DNA from: Bettongia penicillata ogilbyi
Taxonomy: Eukaryota; Chordata; Mammalia; Diprotodontia; Potoroidae
Assembly: GCA_023548195.1 (NCBI GenBank)
Contig: JAJHZJ010000808.1
Coordinates: forward strand, 5,065,182-5,129,181
Length of the DNA: 64,000 nt
Direction of reading: 5' to 3'
How positions within the stretch are numbered: position 1 is the stretch's first letter; every line of letters begins with the position of its first letter. Of this stretch, positions 10,096-21,719 are shown one piece after another. Under the pieces are notes generated by a model. The model was not told the DNA's origin. It saw nothing but the letters and a program-made list of their open reading frames with translations, and did not search any database. The translations under genes were made by a program, and so were the position numbers.

Positions 10096-12790
10096 GAAAT
10101 GGGAAATGGGTTACAAATAAAAATTAGTTCAAGACAGATTTAAATTAATTTATGACTGATCCAGGTTTTTGAAGGAAATTAGAAAAACTTAGGGTAGCAT
10201 TCCTGACCTTTCCATGTTGGTATTTGGAAGGACAATTATGCCTTTCTGTAAATTGTTTCTTAGTGCCAATGTCAGAGGTAGAATCCCAGATGCCATGCCA
10301 TTGATCTGATCCAATGTGGCATTTCTTAAGTTCTTGGGAGTTTTTTGAATGGCCTTTGGGACTTGGAATAACTGAGGTATGGGGATTTCTTAGGGGAAAC
10401 TTTTGGCCTGTCATTTGATGTGAAAAGTAGAAAAAGGTTCTTGCTCAAAGATTTCTGCAGAAACAGTATATATTTTAGATGTTACAGTTATCCAGAGCAA
10501 TATACCAGCTACCCTATTGTTCCTTTAGTAGCAATGAGATCAGACACAAAATTTGGAACTTCATATGACTAGAGTCTTGGCACCAGACTATGAGGCTTGG
10601 CATGGCATGGGGCTCTGTTTCCTGGCACAGGAACCTGCAAAAATTGCTTTCCTGTTCTGTTTCAACAGTCTAATTCTACTATCTTTTCCCCCAAGGGCAT
10701 CCAGGGTGGTATAGAGAGTTTTAGGCCTCTGATGTGGGGAACTCCACCCAGCTGTTTCATCTGATAGACAGGATTTCCCATAGTACCAGTCCTGTGTGCC
10801 TGGCAGTACTGAGATTTTGGAAGGACTAAAATTATGATCATCTCATAACTATGCTGTGGATCAATTTTTCTATTGTTGCTTTTAGTGATGTAGCCAAAGC
10901 TCTTGGTTTAGAATCAAATCTTAGATTTATAAAGTACTATGAATGCATGCTAGCCATGGAATAACTTTAAAGTACAAATTCTAAATACTTTCATAGTGGG
11001 ATTATTTAATGAGTTTAGTATCCAGTTCCTGATTAAGTTTGGGAGAGGGGAGATTTGTGAAGTATATCTTCACCAAGTTTCCATTTGATTGAGGCAAAGG
11101 AATTAGGGCATGAAAAATTCTTAGAGGACTGATTATGCAGACTACTTCCCCCATATTCAGGGTGCACAAGACATACTTTTTGGAGATAGACAATGTGGGA
11201 ATTTGTTGTTTTTGACTATGCACGTTGTTGTGGGTTTTGTTTTGATTTTTTTTCATTGGGGAGGGTGAGAAGAAAAAGCAAAGAGATTTTGGTTAGTCGG
11301 AAAAAATTGAATTTAATTAACAGAAGAAATATTCTCAGTCTCAGGTCCATGTGCTAAAAAAAGAGTGGGACCTGGCGATTTTGTGTTAGAAAATTTTGTA
11401 TCACAAAAGATGACTGCCACTCTCAAAAGGCAAAAGGGCTTCTTGGTTGATATTAATGTAGCTTTGACTGCATGGACTGAGTTTTATTGATTCTGAAAAG
11501 CTGGGAGAGACTTTCGAGACTATAGCTGCAATCTTTGCGTTATTTGTTCTAATATCTCTCTTTTTGGCTGTTGGCCAAGGGCCTGTGGGGTAAAAAGCTG
11601 TTTGCAAAAATAAGGTTCTCTTTCACTTTTCCTTGCTTTTAAAATATTATTTGTAGATCTTAGGTGTGTTAATATATGGTTAAATTTATATTAGAACTTT
11701 AGTCTATTTTCTTAAGTCATACAAATAACTCACATAGTGAAGATTTTGTAGACCAATTATGTCTACCTGAACACAACCTAGGTTACATTCTTGAATGAAT
11801 TACATCAACACTGGCAAAAATTTTAAATAAACATGGTAGGGAAGAGTTACAGAGTTTATTCTCTGCTTCATACCATGTTCCACAGGCATTTCAAAGTATA
11901 CTTTGGAAAATTTTGAAGCTTTATTGTTAACTTTAGCTTTTAAATCAGAGATATTTCTGAACTTACTCCTTTTTCCTCCTTATCACACTCCCTTATAAGT
12001 TAGTCTTCCCTTGTAGCAAAAAAGGGGAATGACCAATAAGCCTAACCTTTTGAGCAAATGCAGCACTCCCTAGTAATGCAATCCTCACACAGACCTTGGA
12101 GCATGAACATTGCTTCTGTCCCTGTTGTGTCTATCATTTTTTTGTCTTAGGTGAAGGAGTTTTGGATGAAGGAGTTTTGAAGACAGAACAGACTAGACTA
12201 TGACCTTATGAAATCTCAAAAAGTTCAGGGATCAGAGTTTGCAACCAAAATACCTCCAAGGAATGACCTAAGGCACCTCACCTAGCATTGAATTTGACTG
12301 GTAGTTAGGATATCACTTTATGGAGTAACTTCATCAATCAGCTATGCCCCATTTGGAAGTGAAGTCGATGGGACAAACGCTTGGAAGCAACTGGGTTAGG
12401 TTTCATCCCACTCTTCCCAGGGACCAAGGTGGTATAGGCATAAAACACTCCCCAGGCAATGCTGGTAAGTGTTTATTCAGCTGTTGTTTTTTTTTTACAT
12501 TTTCTTAGCAAATATCTCTTTCTAAAAGCCATTGGCTGTCAGTTGGTTTAATGATGTTTTGGTGCTAATTACTGAGGGGTATTAGTAAAGGAGATACTAA
12601 CTATAACTGGTGATTGGTATTGGGGACAACACACCTGAATGAAGTTTGATCCAATAGCCTTAAAGAAAGACACTGCTGCCTTAGTATCTTGGAAGAGGTA
12701 GTCTTGTTCAGGTATCAAGCTCTTTGTGAGAAAGGGAGTTGGGATAAGTTGTCTTTGGAGCTTGTATAAGCTACATAGTTAAGCAAAACC
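10096..12790. other. No firm feature; weak open frames on the minus strand
   Basis: The longest repeat-poor stretch upstream of LIMCH1. Minus-strand frames of 89, 84 and 68 codons occur at 10145-10414, 11002-11256 and 11401-11607, in three successive places and with similar composition, separated by stops. They could be remains of a retroviral or other inserted coding sequence, but no diagnostic motif was seen, so no product is named. A poly-T tract lies near 12487. Confidence 0.3.
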
Positions 12791-12794
12791 AATC

Positions 12795-12985
12795 ATTTAA
12801 TGAATAGAGTGTTGAATTTGGAATCAAAGGAACCGGGTTCAAATCTTGTCTGTGCCATTGGCACATTGTACCACCATAGACAAGTCATCTCAACTCTCTA
12901 GTCTTCAATTTCTCATCTGCAAAAGAAAGCAATTAGAGCAGTTGACTTCTGATATCTCTTTCATATCTAAGTCTACGATCTTATG
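12795..12985 (+). mobile_element. THER1/MIR-type SINE, sense
   Basis: Sense order: GGGTTCAAATCTTGTCTGTGCC, GACAAGTCATCTCAACTCTC, CTCATCTGCAAAAG, then the tail TCTTTCATATCTAAGTCTACGATC, typical of THER1. Confidence 0.65.
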
Positions 12986-13028
12986 GCAGAGTAATCACAT
13001 CTAATAGTATATACATTCTGCACTCATG

Positions 13029-13128
13029 CTGTTGTTGGTCAATCTTTAGGTTGTGTCCACCTCTTCATGACCTTGTTTGGGGTTTTCTTCGAAAAGATAC
13101 TGGAGTGGTTTGCCATTTCCTTCTCCAG
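13029..13128 (-). mobile_element. tRNA-RTE SINE tail fragment, antisense
   Basis: GACCTTGTTTGGGGTTTTCTTCG and TGGTTTGCCATTTCCTTCTCCAG are the complement of the RTE-type SINE tail. The tRNA head is missing. Confidence 0.75.
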
Positions 13129-13461
13129 TTTGGATCATCCTCAGTCCCTTTTTTTTAACCAAAGGAGACAGTGCACATGTAAATTTACTCTTTTATTTAG
13201 CAAATACTTTAAATTCAAGATTTGCATTATTGTACATGGAAAAACTATTAAATTATCATCATATAAATACATGTCAGATGCTCGAATGTGCTTTTTTCTC
13301 TACCTTGCCCAAAATATCACGCTAAAACTTGTGAAATATGAAAGTTGTACATATAAAGAAGTTTTTTTGTCTTGTTTTGTGCCATATGCTCAATAATAGT
13401 GGTGTGTAGATAAAGGAATCATTTCAAATGATATATATGTCTGTGTATACACATGTGATCA

Positions 13462-13710
13462 AGTTTTAGAGCTAGAAAGGGCCTTAGAAGCCACCTATCA
13501 TCCAACCAGAATTATCAATGCTTTTATCTCTTAGAGTGTGATAAACATCTTGATTCATCTTCCTTTGTTTCTTCCATCTCCCCCGTTATTCTCATAAATG
13601 TCTGTCTATTGGACGATGGTTGCTGAATTGCTGATTGGTGGGGCATGATCAACTTCATCATATAATTCTGATTTCACAAATAAGAAAACTGAGGTCCATA
13701 AATGGAAAGG
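13462..13710 (-). mobile_element. Split MIR-type remnant, antisense
   Basis: TTTTAGAGCTAGAAAGGGCC is on the left and ACAAATAAGAAAACTGAGGTCC on the right; the roughly 160 bases between them are unassigned. Confidence 0.4.
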
Positions 13711-13784
13711 TTCAACATAGTAATAATCCATAATTATAAGAGGACTGGGTGATAAATTAGACATCAAAAGACCTAGTTTTAACT

Positions 13785-13890
13785 ATGTGAGGAGTATTTA
13801 TTAAGGACTTATTGTGTATAACACAGTAGGAACTTAAAGGAACTTAAAATTTAGTTAGAGAGAGAAGAAACAAAAAGTCACTAAGGCAAA
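13785..13890 (-). mobile_element. Decayed L2 3' end, antisense
   Basis: GTATTTATTAAGGACTTATTGTGT resembles the reversed L2 terminus. Weak. Confidence 0.35.
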
Positions 13891-13911
13891 ATGATGTCAA
13901 GGAAGGATATG

Positions 13912-14092
13912 TATTTTACTTATTGCATTTTTTATTTTTGCACATTTATTTTTGAAATTTTGAGCTCTAATTCTCCCTCTCCCTCCTGCCCCTCCCCTTG
14001 CCTTTTGAGAAGGCAAACAATATAATATCAATTATACATGTGAAGTCATACAGGAGATATTTCCATATTAGCCATATTGCAAAAAAAAAAAG
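13912..14092 (-). mobile_element. Old L1 3' region, antisense, left part
   Basis: Pyrimidine-rich, with GAGCTCTAATTCTCCCTC and the GAAGTCATACAGG stretch typical of marsupial L1 3' ends. It continues at 16899 after the HAL1 insertion. Confidence 0.65.
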
Positions 14093-14938
14093 CAAGAAGA
14101 ATTTTTTTTAATATAAATTTATTTATTTGACTTTTTACATTCATTTTCACAAAATTTTGGGTTCCAAATTTTCTCCCCATTTGTCCCCTCCCTCCACCCC
14201 AATACACCGAGCATTCTAATTTCCCCTATCACCAATCTGCCCTCTCTTCTGTCATCCCTCACTTCTCTTGTTCCCATCTTCTCTTTTCTCCTGTAGGGCC
14301 AGATGACTTTCTATTCCCCATTAACTGTATTTCTTATTTCCTAGTAGCAAGAACAATACTAAACAGTTGTTCCTAAAACTTTAAGTTCCAAATTCTCTCC
14401 ATCCCTCCCTCCCCACCCATTCCCTTTGGGAAGGCAGGCAATTCAATATAGGCCATATCTGTGTAGTTTTGCAAATGACTTTGATAATAGTCGTGTTGTG
14501 TAAGACTAACTCTATTTCCCTCCATCCTATCCTGCCCCCCCCATTGTTTCTATTCTGTTGATCCTGTCCCTCCCCAAGAGTGTTGACTTCAAATTGCTCC
14601 CTCCTCCCATTGCCCTCCCTTCCATCATCCCTCCCCCCTTGCTTATCTCCTTCTCCCCCACTTTCCTGTATTGTAAGATAGGTTTTCATACCAAAATGAG
14701 TGTGCATTTTATTCCTTCCTTTAGTCGAATGTGATGAGGGTAAACTTCATGTTTTTTTCTCAGCTTTCCTCTTTTTCCCTCCACTAAAAAGTCTCCTGTT
14801 TGCCTCTTGAATGAGAGATAATTTACCCCATTCCATTTCACCCTCTTTCCTCCCACTACATTTCTCTCTCACCATTTACCTTAATTTCTTTTAAGATATG
14901 GTTCCATCCAATTCAATTCACTCTGTGCTCTCTGTTTC

Positions 14939-15000
14939 TGTATGTGCATGCATGTGTGTATGTGTGTGTGCATGCACGCGTGTACGTGTGTGTGTGTGTG
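14939..15000 (+). repeat. (TG)n-rich tract within the HAL1 3' UTR
   Basis: TGTG/CATG alternation inside the HAL1 element, 62 bases, with CG interruptions; alternating purine-pyrimidine sequence. Confidence 0.8.
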
Positions 15001-15134
15001 GTCCCACCAACTACCCAGATACTGAAAGGTTTTAAGAGTTACAAATATTGTCTTTCCATGTGGGAATGTAAACATTTCACCTTTGGTAAGTCCCATATGA
15101 CTTCTCTTTGCTATTTACTTTTTCATGCTTCTTC

Positions 15135-16120
15135 TCATTCTTGTGTTTGAAAGTCAAATTTTCTTTTCAGCTCTGGTCTTTTCATCAAGAATGCTTGAAA
15201 GTCCTCTGTTTCATTGAAAGACCATATTTTCCCCTTAAGTATTATACTCAGTTTTGCTGGGTAGGTGATTCTTGGTTTGAGTCCTAGTTCCTTTGACTTC
15301 TGGAATATCCTGTTCCACACCCTTTGATCCCTTAATGTAGAAGCTGCTAGATCTTGTGTTATCTTGATTATATTTCCACAATACTGGAATTGTTTCTTTC
15401 TAGCTGCTTGCAATATTTTCTCCTTGACCTGGTAATTCTGGAATTTGGCCACAATGTTCCTAGGAGTTTCTCTTTTTGGATCTCTTTCAGGCGGTGATCG
15501 ATGGATTCCTTCAATACTTATTTTGTCCTCTGGTTCTAGAATATAGGGCAGTTTTCCTTGATAATTTCGTGGAAGATGATGTTTAGGCTCTTTTTTTGAT
15601 CATGACTTTCAGGTAGTCCCATAATTTTTAAATTGTCTCTCCTGGATCTATTTTCCAGGTCAGTTGTTTTTCCCATGAGATATTTCACATTCTCTTCCAT
15701 TTTTTCATTCTTTTGGTTTTGTTTGGTGATTTCTTGGTTTCTCAGAAAGTCATTAGCCTCCATCTGTTCCATTCTAATTTTGAGAGAACTATTTACTTCA
15801 GTGAGCTTTTGAACTTCTTTTTCCATTTGGCTAATTCTGCTTTTGAAAGCATTCTTCTCTTCATTGGCTTTTTGAACCTCTTTTGCCAATTGAGTGAGCC
15901 TATTTTTCAAGGTGTTATTTTCTTCAGCATTTTTTTGGGTCTCCTTTAGCAAGGTATTGACCTGTTTTTCATGCTTTTCTTGCATCTCTCTCATTTCTAT
16001 TCCCAGTTTTTCCTCCACCTGTCTAACCCGATTTTCAAAATCCTTTCTGAGCTCTTCCATGGCCTGAGCCCACGGGACATCCACCTCGGATGTCTGGGAT
16101 ACAGAGGCCCCAACCTCCAC
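15135..16120 (-). pseudogene. L1/HAL1 ORF1 protein, frameshifted
   Basis: ORF1p is the RNA-binding trimeric chaperone of L1-type retrotransposons. The first frame (16120-15536, 194 codons) has a long heptad coiled coil at roughly residues 15-150, with repeated KEVQK and LKNR segments. It then enters the RNA-recognition domain at RRDNLKIMGLPE. A frameshift near 15537 creates a stop after ENCPIF. The remainder reads in another frame (about 15530-15135), with the C-terminal-domain stretch YPAKLSIILKGKIWSF. The protein is therefore broken. No start upstream of 16120 was tested beyond the open frame at 16188-15997, which is out of phase. Confidence 0.85.
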
Positions 16121-16898
16121 ATCTTTCCCTGATGGTAAGAATTATTCCTCGTCATCAGAAATGGAAGGCGGGAACATCTGTCCCCCAAGAAAGTAGCTTT
16201 CTATGGTCTTATTTTTCTTCCCTTTTCTAGGCATTTTCCCAGCCAATTACTTGACTTCTGAGATTCCTCTCCACTCCTGCCTAGATCTGCCCAGCTAGTG
16301 CTTGGGGTCTGAGATTCAAATGCTGCTCCCCAGCCTCAGGGCTTTCAGGTGTGGGGTGGCTGCTATTCAATGTGAGCTTAAGTTCTGGTGCTGAGGTGGG
16401 GGCAGTTCCCTCAGACTCAGTTCCCTCAGGGGATTTATGCAGAGACCTTCGGTAATGCCCCTGAGCTCCTGTCTGCTTTAGGAGTCCCGGGCCTCTGCTG
16501 CCTCCCGAGGGGGCCTGAGTCACAGAGACACCCCGCTCCCCTCTTGGCCAGCCCAGAAGTCTCCCTCACTGACCTGTAGCGCCTTTGGGTGGAGGGACCT
16601 TCGTGGCTGCTGGAGATTCCATCCCTGAAGCCTGCTCGGATCTGCTCCTCTTGGGCCGGGAGGCCAGGGCAGCACAGGGGTGGGCTCCCCTGTCCGGTGC
16701 GTGACGGACCCCTGGGGACAACTTTCCAGGGCTCTTTGGAACGGAAATCTCCTTCCCTGTGTTTCTGTGCGGCTTGCACTGATCCAGAATTTGTGGGGAG
16801 TTCTTTTTATAGAAAATATATGGGCTGTGGGTTCGGAGCTAGCATACATGAGTCTTTCTACTCCACCATCTTGGCTCCTCCCCCCAAGAAGAATTTTT

Positions 16899-17290
16899 AA
16901 AAGTGAAAAAAACATGCTTCAATTTGTACTCTGAGTTCACCAATTCTCTCTCTGGAGGTGGATAGTATTTTTCATCATAGGTACTTTGAAACTGTCATGC
17001 ATCATCGTATTGAACTAAGTAGCTAAGTCTTTCACAGTTGGTTATTATTACAGTTTTCCTGTTACTGTATTCACTGTTCTGTTCACTTAACTTTGCATCA
17101 GTTCCTATAAGTTCAAGGAAATATATAAAATTTAGTGACATAGACAGCAAATTCTCTACCACAGATGTGTTATTATATAAGTAGTCATTGTAAGGAAATG
17201 CAATTTTATATTTGTACAGTGAAAGCAATTCATATCAAGCAAAACATATCATGTTCAGTTTATATTAGAATGCCCATCCCCAAAGAGATA
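16899..17290 (-). mobile_element. Old L1 3' region, antisense, right part
   Basis: Continuation of the element at 13912-14092 beyond the HAL1 insertion. AT-rich with CATCGTATTGAACTAAGTAGC and TTTCACAGTTGG, matching the complement of marsupial L1 3' UTR. Confidence 0.55.
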
Positions 17291-17429
17291 AAATTGCACA
17301 TCACCCAGAGGACAAGATGGGTGTGAGTAAGTACAGCATATTGCCAGGAAGGAGTTGCACAGAAGTGTCATAAAGGATATCATCAGAAATATTTAATATA
17401 GAACCAGAAAAGAAGAAGCACTTACATCC

Positions 17430-17672
17430 GAACTAAAATCTCATCTTTTACTGGAAACCTTCCCCAACTTCTCTTAATTCTATTGCCTTCCTAATTATTT
17501 CCTATTTATACTGTATATGACTTGCTTAGTATATATTTGCAAATTATTTCACCCATGAGACTATAAGCTCCTTGAGGGCAGGGACTATTTTTTTTAACTC
17601 TTTTTGTATCCTCAGTGCTTAGCACAATGCCTGGCACACAGTAGGTGTTTAATAAATGTTTCTTGATGATGA
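17430..17672 (+). mobile_element. L2 LINE 3' end, well preserved
   Basis: Sense L2 landmarks in order: CATCTTTTACTGGAAACCTTCC, CTATAAGCTCCTTGAGGGCAGG, GTGCTTAGCACAATGCCTGG and CAGTAGGTGTTTAATAAATG. Confidence 0.85.
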
Positions 17673-17679
17673 TGATAGT

Positions 17680-18185
17680 GGTGAAGTATCCATGCAATAT
17701 CAGGAGATGTAAAAGAAGGACTGCCCAGCATAATAGGAGGATCTCCAGAAAAATTTATGGGAAGTCATGGACAAGAATTGAACTGGATTAAAAGGCATGG
17801 ATGAGTTGTGATCTGTACTTTAGGAGGGCATCAATTAGCATTTATTAAGCATCTACCATGCTAAGCAGTTGGAATCCCCACCTTGATGAGATCCTACCTC
17901 CACTGAAATACTCAGAATAAAAGGAGAAACAAAATTTATGTTACAAGTCTCAAGTCTACTTACAATGATGTAAATGTTAGAACAATCGCAAACTTTATAT
18001 ATCTCAGGGTATAGTATAGTCACTTGAGCTCAAGTATATTAGCTGTGGTGTAATAACTTCTAGGAATGCTCTGAGAACATATCAAATATCTCAGGAAAAA
18101 ATGTCAAACCACTTTTTTCTTTATCATTGGGTCAAAACTATTTGTAGAGATAGTTGTCTTGATGCTTCTATAATTTGACTGACAA
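17680..18185. other. Mostly unrecognised
   Basis: Apart from a decayed antisense L2 end at about 17830-17885 (TTAGCATTTATTAAGCATCTACC), no feature was seen. Confidence 0.45.
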
Positions 18186-18191
18186 ATAAGT

Positions 18192-18335
18192 CGGAGTTTA
18201 GAGCTAGGACTTCAGAGGTCATCCCACCCAATCCCTTTATTTTACAAAATTGGCAAGGGAAGCCCAGACTGTGAGTTTCTTCAGGGTCACATAGTCAATA
18301 AAAAAGTACAGTCAGCATTCAAACCCACTGCAACA
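18192..18335 (-). mobile_element. MIR-type SINE, antisense
   Basis: TTTAGAGCTAGGACTTCAGAGG, then TTTATTTTACAAAATTGGCAAGG and GGGTCACATAGTCA. Confidence 0.6.
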
Positions 18336-18354
18336 CATCTCATCTGCACATCTA

Positions 18355-18990
18355 GTGAATAATATCTGCCTTTGTTAGAGGTTGTAAGAAGGTGCTTTTG
18401 AATCTGGCCAAAAAAAAAAAAAAGGTAGCACAGCCTTATTTCTCCATTGAAAAGCTGGAAATCCTTTTACTTTGATCTCCAGTGATTCAGATCTTTTCCA
18501 TTTGTTAAATATCCAGGCAAATCCCACTAAGTCCGTGTCCTCCATGAAATCTTTGACACCCCTGACTTGGTTTGATCTTTCTTTCTTATGAACTTCTAAC
18601 ATGACATTGCCAAAGATCATGGTGCCTAAAAAGGTACCAGAGAAGTGAGTCCAGATAGGTGGGAGCCTAGAGGAACCTTATACAATTGTTATGTTTTGGA
18701 AATGAGTATAAGTGCCAGGACCACCCATTTATGAGAAGTCTGGATCCTGAGAAAGGATTGTTGATTTTGGATGCCTCCGAAAACTGTTTCATGGACACTG
18801 CTATACGGACTCTTTGGAGGAGTGTAAGGCCCTGGCAAAATATTTAGGAAGGATTGAGAATCCTTCCAGATTCCCAGAAAGAACTCTCTACTTAGGGATA
18901 CTGAGTATGGTGCCTAACACCTTGGTGAGATTTTTTACTGGGGATTGGGATAGGTTTCAAATCTGCTAGTTCACTGGTATAGGATGAAAA
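18355..18990. other. No recognised feature apart from a poly-A tract
   Basis: A 14-base A run at about 18410-18423; otherwise unassigned. Confidence 0.45.
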
Positions 18991-18994
18991 ATCT

Positions 18995-19135
18995 GTGTCT
19001 CCTAATGCAGGTAGACAATTTCTATGTATCTTATAGTCTTAGAGGATTGCCAAGAACACTGAGACTTACCCATGGTCATACAGCCAAGAGTTTTTGAACT
19101 CAGGTCTTTTTGGCTTCCAGGGCAGCTGTCTATAG
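18995..19135 (-). mobile_element. WSINE/MIR-type SINE, antisense
   Basis: Complement of a CORE-type SINE: TTATAGTCTTAGAGGATTGCC, CCATGGTCATACAGCC and GAACTCAGGTCTTTTTGGC. Confidence 0.5.
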
Positions 19136-19139
19136 GTCA

Positions 19140-19555
19140 TTCCATACTGGTTTTCATGATCTGCACAAACTCCATGCTTTTTGAAGGAGATTTAAAAGGT
19201 TACCAGCAAGTAAGTCTTTGGGATTTTGTATTTTTGCATGGAAGGTCTAGACATGTCCATTGATACCTCCTTGAGAAGGCTGAGGACTTCTCTTGGGCTT
19301 AGGTAATTGTCAGTTTATTCATATCTCTTTGAAAAATAGTGATTGACTTTCATTGTAAAAGAGGGGTTGGTTTGATTGGCTCAAGATATTGTGGATTATT
19401 GTTATTGTTTTTATTATAATATTACATTATAATAATTTTTAATTGCTTGATTGCTTAGAACCACTACTTTGGATTGTTAAAAAGGATCAGTGAGTCTTCA
19501 ATTGAAAGCCAAGCATGGTTGGAGATAAAATGGTATAATTAAGAGTAGACATTGA
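19140..19555. other. No recognised feature
   Basis: AT-rich stretch around 19395-19445; no gene or repeat assigned. Confidence 0.4.
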
Positions 19556-19557
19556 AC

Positions 19558-19790
19558 CAAGCTTGTACAACATACAGCCTGCAGACCTCTTGTGGCCTGC
19601 CAAAGAATTTGAAAAATGAGAAAAATGTAGGGTTACCACTGCACACTCTCTCACATTTGTCACGTGACCCTAGGCAACCAACCATTGTCTCTGTCTCCAA
19701 CCTTTCTGTGGCCTGAAGAAGTTTAGTCTATTTTAATTTTGGCCCCTACCTACTGCCAAGTTGTGCACACCTGCTTAAAAACCCTATGCA
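19558..19790. mobile_element. Possible hAT-type DNA transposon remnant
   Basis: TACAGCCTGCAGACCTCTTGTGG followed by CTGCCAAAGAATTTG resembles the TIR-proximal part of hAT MITEs; the right side ends GGCCCCTACC and GTGCACACCTGC. Termini are only partly complementary. Confidence 0.35.
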
Positions 19791-19794
19791 AGGC

Positions 19795-20305
19795 CCCTCT
19801 TTCTTCTCCTCCCAAGACCTTGAATCCACTAATCATCATTATGATGGAGTAGCATGGTCAGTGGAGTATTGAAGTTGATGTACTCCCACATATAGACCCT
19901 GAGAGGTAGAAGCAAGAGGTAGTGATGGGACCTACATAGCTCAGAAGAAGATGGAGCCATGAGACTCAACTTCTTGGATAAGGGAACAGGAACTAATTCC
20001 TGAATCCTGAGCTCCTGTACTGAGATGTGGAGAGGCAATGGCATAACTTCTCAGCCTGAAAAATGGCAGAAGTAGGGAAAAGAACCACATGACTCCAGGT
20101 AGATATTCCTGAAACCCAGTGTTACAGTGAAGTATCAAGTACTCCTAGATTGAGGATTGAGTCTAGCCTTTGAGCTGTAAGAAAAGCAAGAAAGAGAGTC
20201 ATGACTTAGAGAAGTAAAAACCTATACATTGTGCTCCTCTATTATCATGAGTTATTTTGATTATGGAAGTCAGATAGGGAAGGGGGTTGCTCCTCTAGCA
20301 ACTTG
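19795..20305. other. No recognised feature
   Basis: No gene or clear repeat; flanks the tandem duplication at 20310. Confidence 0.4.
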
Positions 20306-20309
20306 GAGC

Positions 20310-20590
20310 TCATTTCCCTGCTGAGAATTTCCTTATGGTAGTAGTATAAGGCTGGAAGCTTGTATAGATCTCGGGGGGAAAAGCAGGACAAACTGGAATG
20401 CAAGGAAGTTCCCGTCTGGTAATCCCATGTTAGTTTCCTTCCAGAAAGTGTCCAGACTTCAGGGTAGTAATCTGCAGCTGGAAGTCTATATAGGTCCCTG
20501 AGAGAAAAGTAGATGGGACTTACTGGAAGGAAGAGGGAAGGAGAAAAATTGATTCTTGTGAATCCTTCATGTTGTTTCCCTGTGACATCA
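20310..20590 (+). repeat. Diverged tandem duplication, period about 126 bp
   Basis: GCTGGAAGCTTGTATAGATC at 20351 recurs as GCTGGAAGTCTATATAGGTC at 20477. Flanking segments (TTTCC...GGTAGTA upstream; AAAAG, GGA, ACTGGAA downstream) recur at the same spacing. A partial third unit (CATGTTGTTTCCCTG) starts near 20565. The source family is unknown. Confidence 0.65.
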
Positions 20591-20594
20591 AATA

Positions 20595-21535
20595 AAGGCT
20601 GTCTTATATTTGGTATGATTTCTTATTTAAGGGAATATCCTAGAATCAGAAGCTTTTTTCTTCTATATCTAGAGAGACCTAAATATAAATTATAGTCTGT
20701 TTCCCAGAATTGAATTACATTAAATTAATGAGGACAACCAAATATACACATTATTAGGTTCAGAACAAAAATGTTAACAGCCATCTATGCATTCTAGCCT
20801 TGACAATAACTATTTGCCTTGGACAAGTAATAATTTATGTTTGAGAGTACAAAATAGTATTAATAATATTAATTCTACTCCTATGTGTCTTTTAGAAGAA
20901 CTGGTGAGCATGAAAAATTTTTATAAGGCAGACTTTTTTTGCTTTGAATATATGTATTATTCTTCAGGAGAAAAACTTTAAACATTTTAAATGTTACGCA
21001 TTTAAAGTAGTTCATAGGAATTTGGTCAACTTTATGATTTTAAAATAATGATAACATTGAAAATTTGAGGATCATGTAATATGAACCTTTAAATAACACT
21101 TTGAGTCAATTTATCTTAACAGGTTAATGACAAAGAAAATATAATATTTTACAATGTTTCAAGAAATTCAAAACAAAGAGGTCCAATTGAATCTGTTTTC
21201 AATCTTTCCGTCTTGAGTATGCAGCCGACTGAGCCTCCAAAGAAACTTTATTCTCCCAACAGATTGCCACATGGTTTTAGCTTAAAGAAAACCTTAGTAC
21301 TCAACAGGCAGATGGCAGTAAGAAATTAGCTTGAACTGCATCTGGGACAATGTTTCCATGGGAACAGGGAAGCAGAGATAATGTCTGTCCCTCCATCAGC
21401 AAAGATGAACAAGAAAGTGCTTACACAATTCCACCTCTTTCCCCGAATCTGCTTAAGTTTTCATTAACTTCAGTTTATGCCGATTGAATGATAATCCTCC
21501 TCACTCTGAAATAAGGTTTTTACGTCTCTGAGTTG
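20595..21535. other. No recognised feature
   Basis: No repeat landmark seen. 21180-21500 is less AT-rich than its surroundings and could be unique or conserved non-coding DNA; this cannot be judged without alignment. Confidence 0.4.
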
Positions 21536-21539
21536 TTGC

Positions 21540-21715
21540 TATTGGTCTGGATTGGCGATTACATCTGTCTAGGAAACTTCTCAGATAGAGTCCCCCCACT
21601 CACACTGGGGCACTGAGAAGTCTGGTGACTTGTTCACAGCTGGGGCATGTCGGAGTCTGGACTTGAATTCAGGTGTTCCTGACATTAAGACTGGCTCTAA
21701 CCATAGCACCAACCT
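21540..21715 (-). mobile_element. WSINE/MIR-type SINE, antisense
   Basis: CTAGGAAACTTCTCAGATAG, ACTGGGGCACTGAGAAG and GACTTGAATTCAGGTGTTCC fit the reverse of a CORE-type SINE with a WSINE-like tail. Confidence 0.5.
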
Positions 21716-21719
21716 GCTT

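Larger units (their letters stand above)
14093..16898 (-). mobile_element. Full-length HAL1-like (ORF1-only L1) element with 14-bp target duplication
   Basis: The element spans 14107-16884 on the minus strand and is bounded by CAAGAAGAATTTTT at 14093-14106 and 16885-16898. Its 5' end, read on the minus strand, is a G-run followed by GAGCCAAGATGGTGGAGTAG, the standard L1 5' start. Then come a 5' UTR, an ORF1 region (16120 down to about 15135), and a pyrimidine-rich (plus-strand view) 3' UTR with a TG/CA-rich block at 14939-15000, ending in an AT-rich tail. There is no room for an ORF2: about 1 kb separates the end of ORF1 from the tail. This is the layout of half-LINE HAL1 elements. An L1 with ORF2 deleted is the alternative. 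Confidence 0.85.

Noticed and set aside
15135..16120. Coiled-coil protein resembling a host cytoskeletal or kinesin-like gene
   Set aside because: It sits between an L1 5' end and a 3' tail with target duplications, and has the ORF1 RNA-recognition and C-terminal motifs; it is a retrotransposon ORF1.
16281..16934. Several open frames of 63-131 codons on both strands
   Set aside because: They lie in the GC-rich HAL1 5' UTR and overlap; no protein family features.
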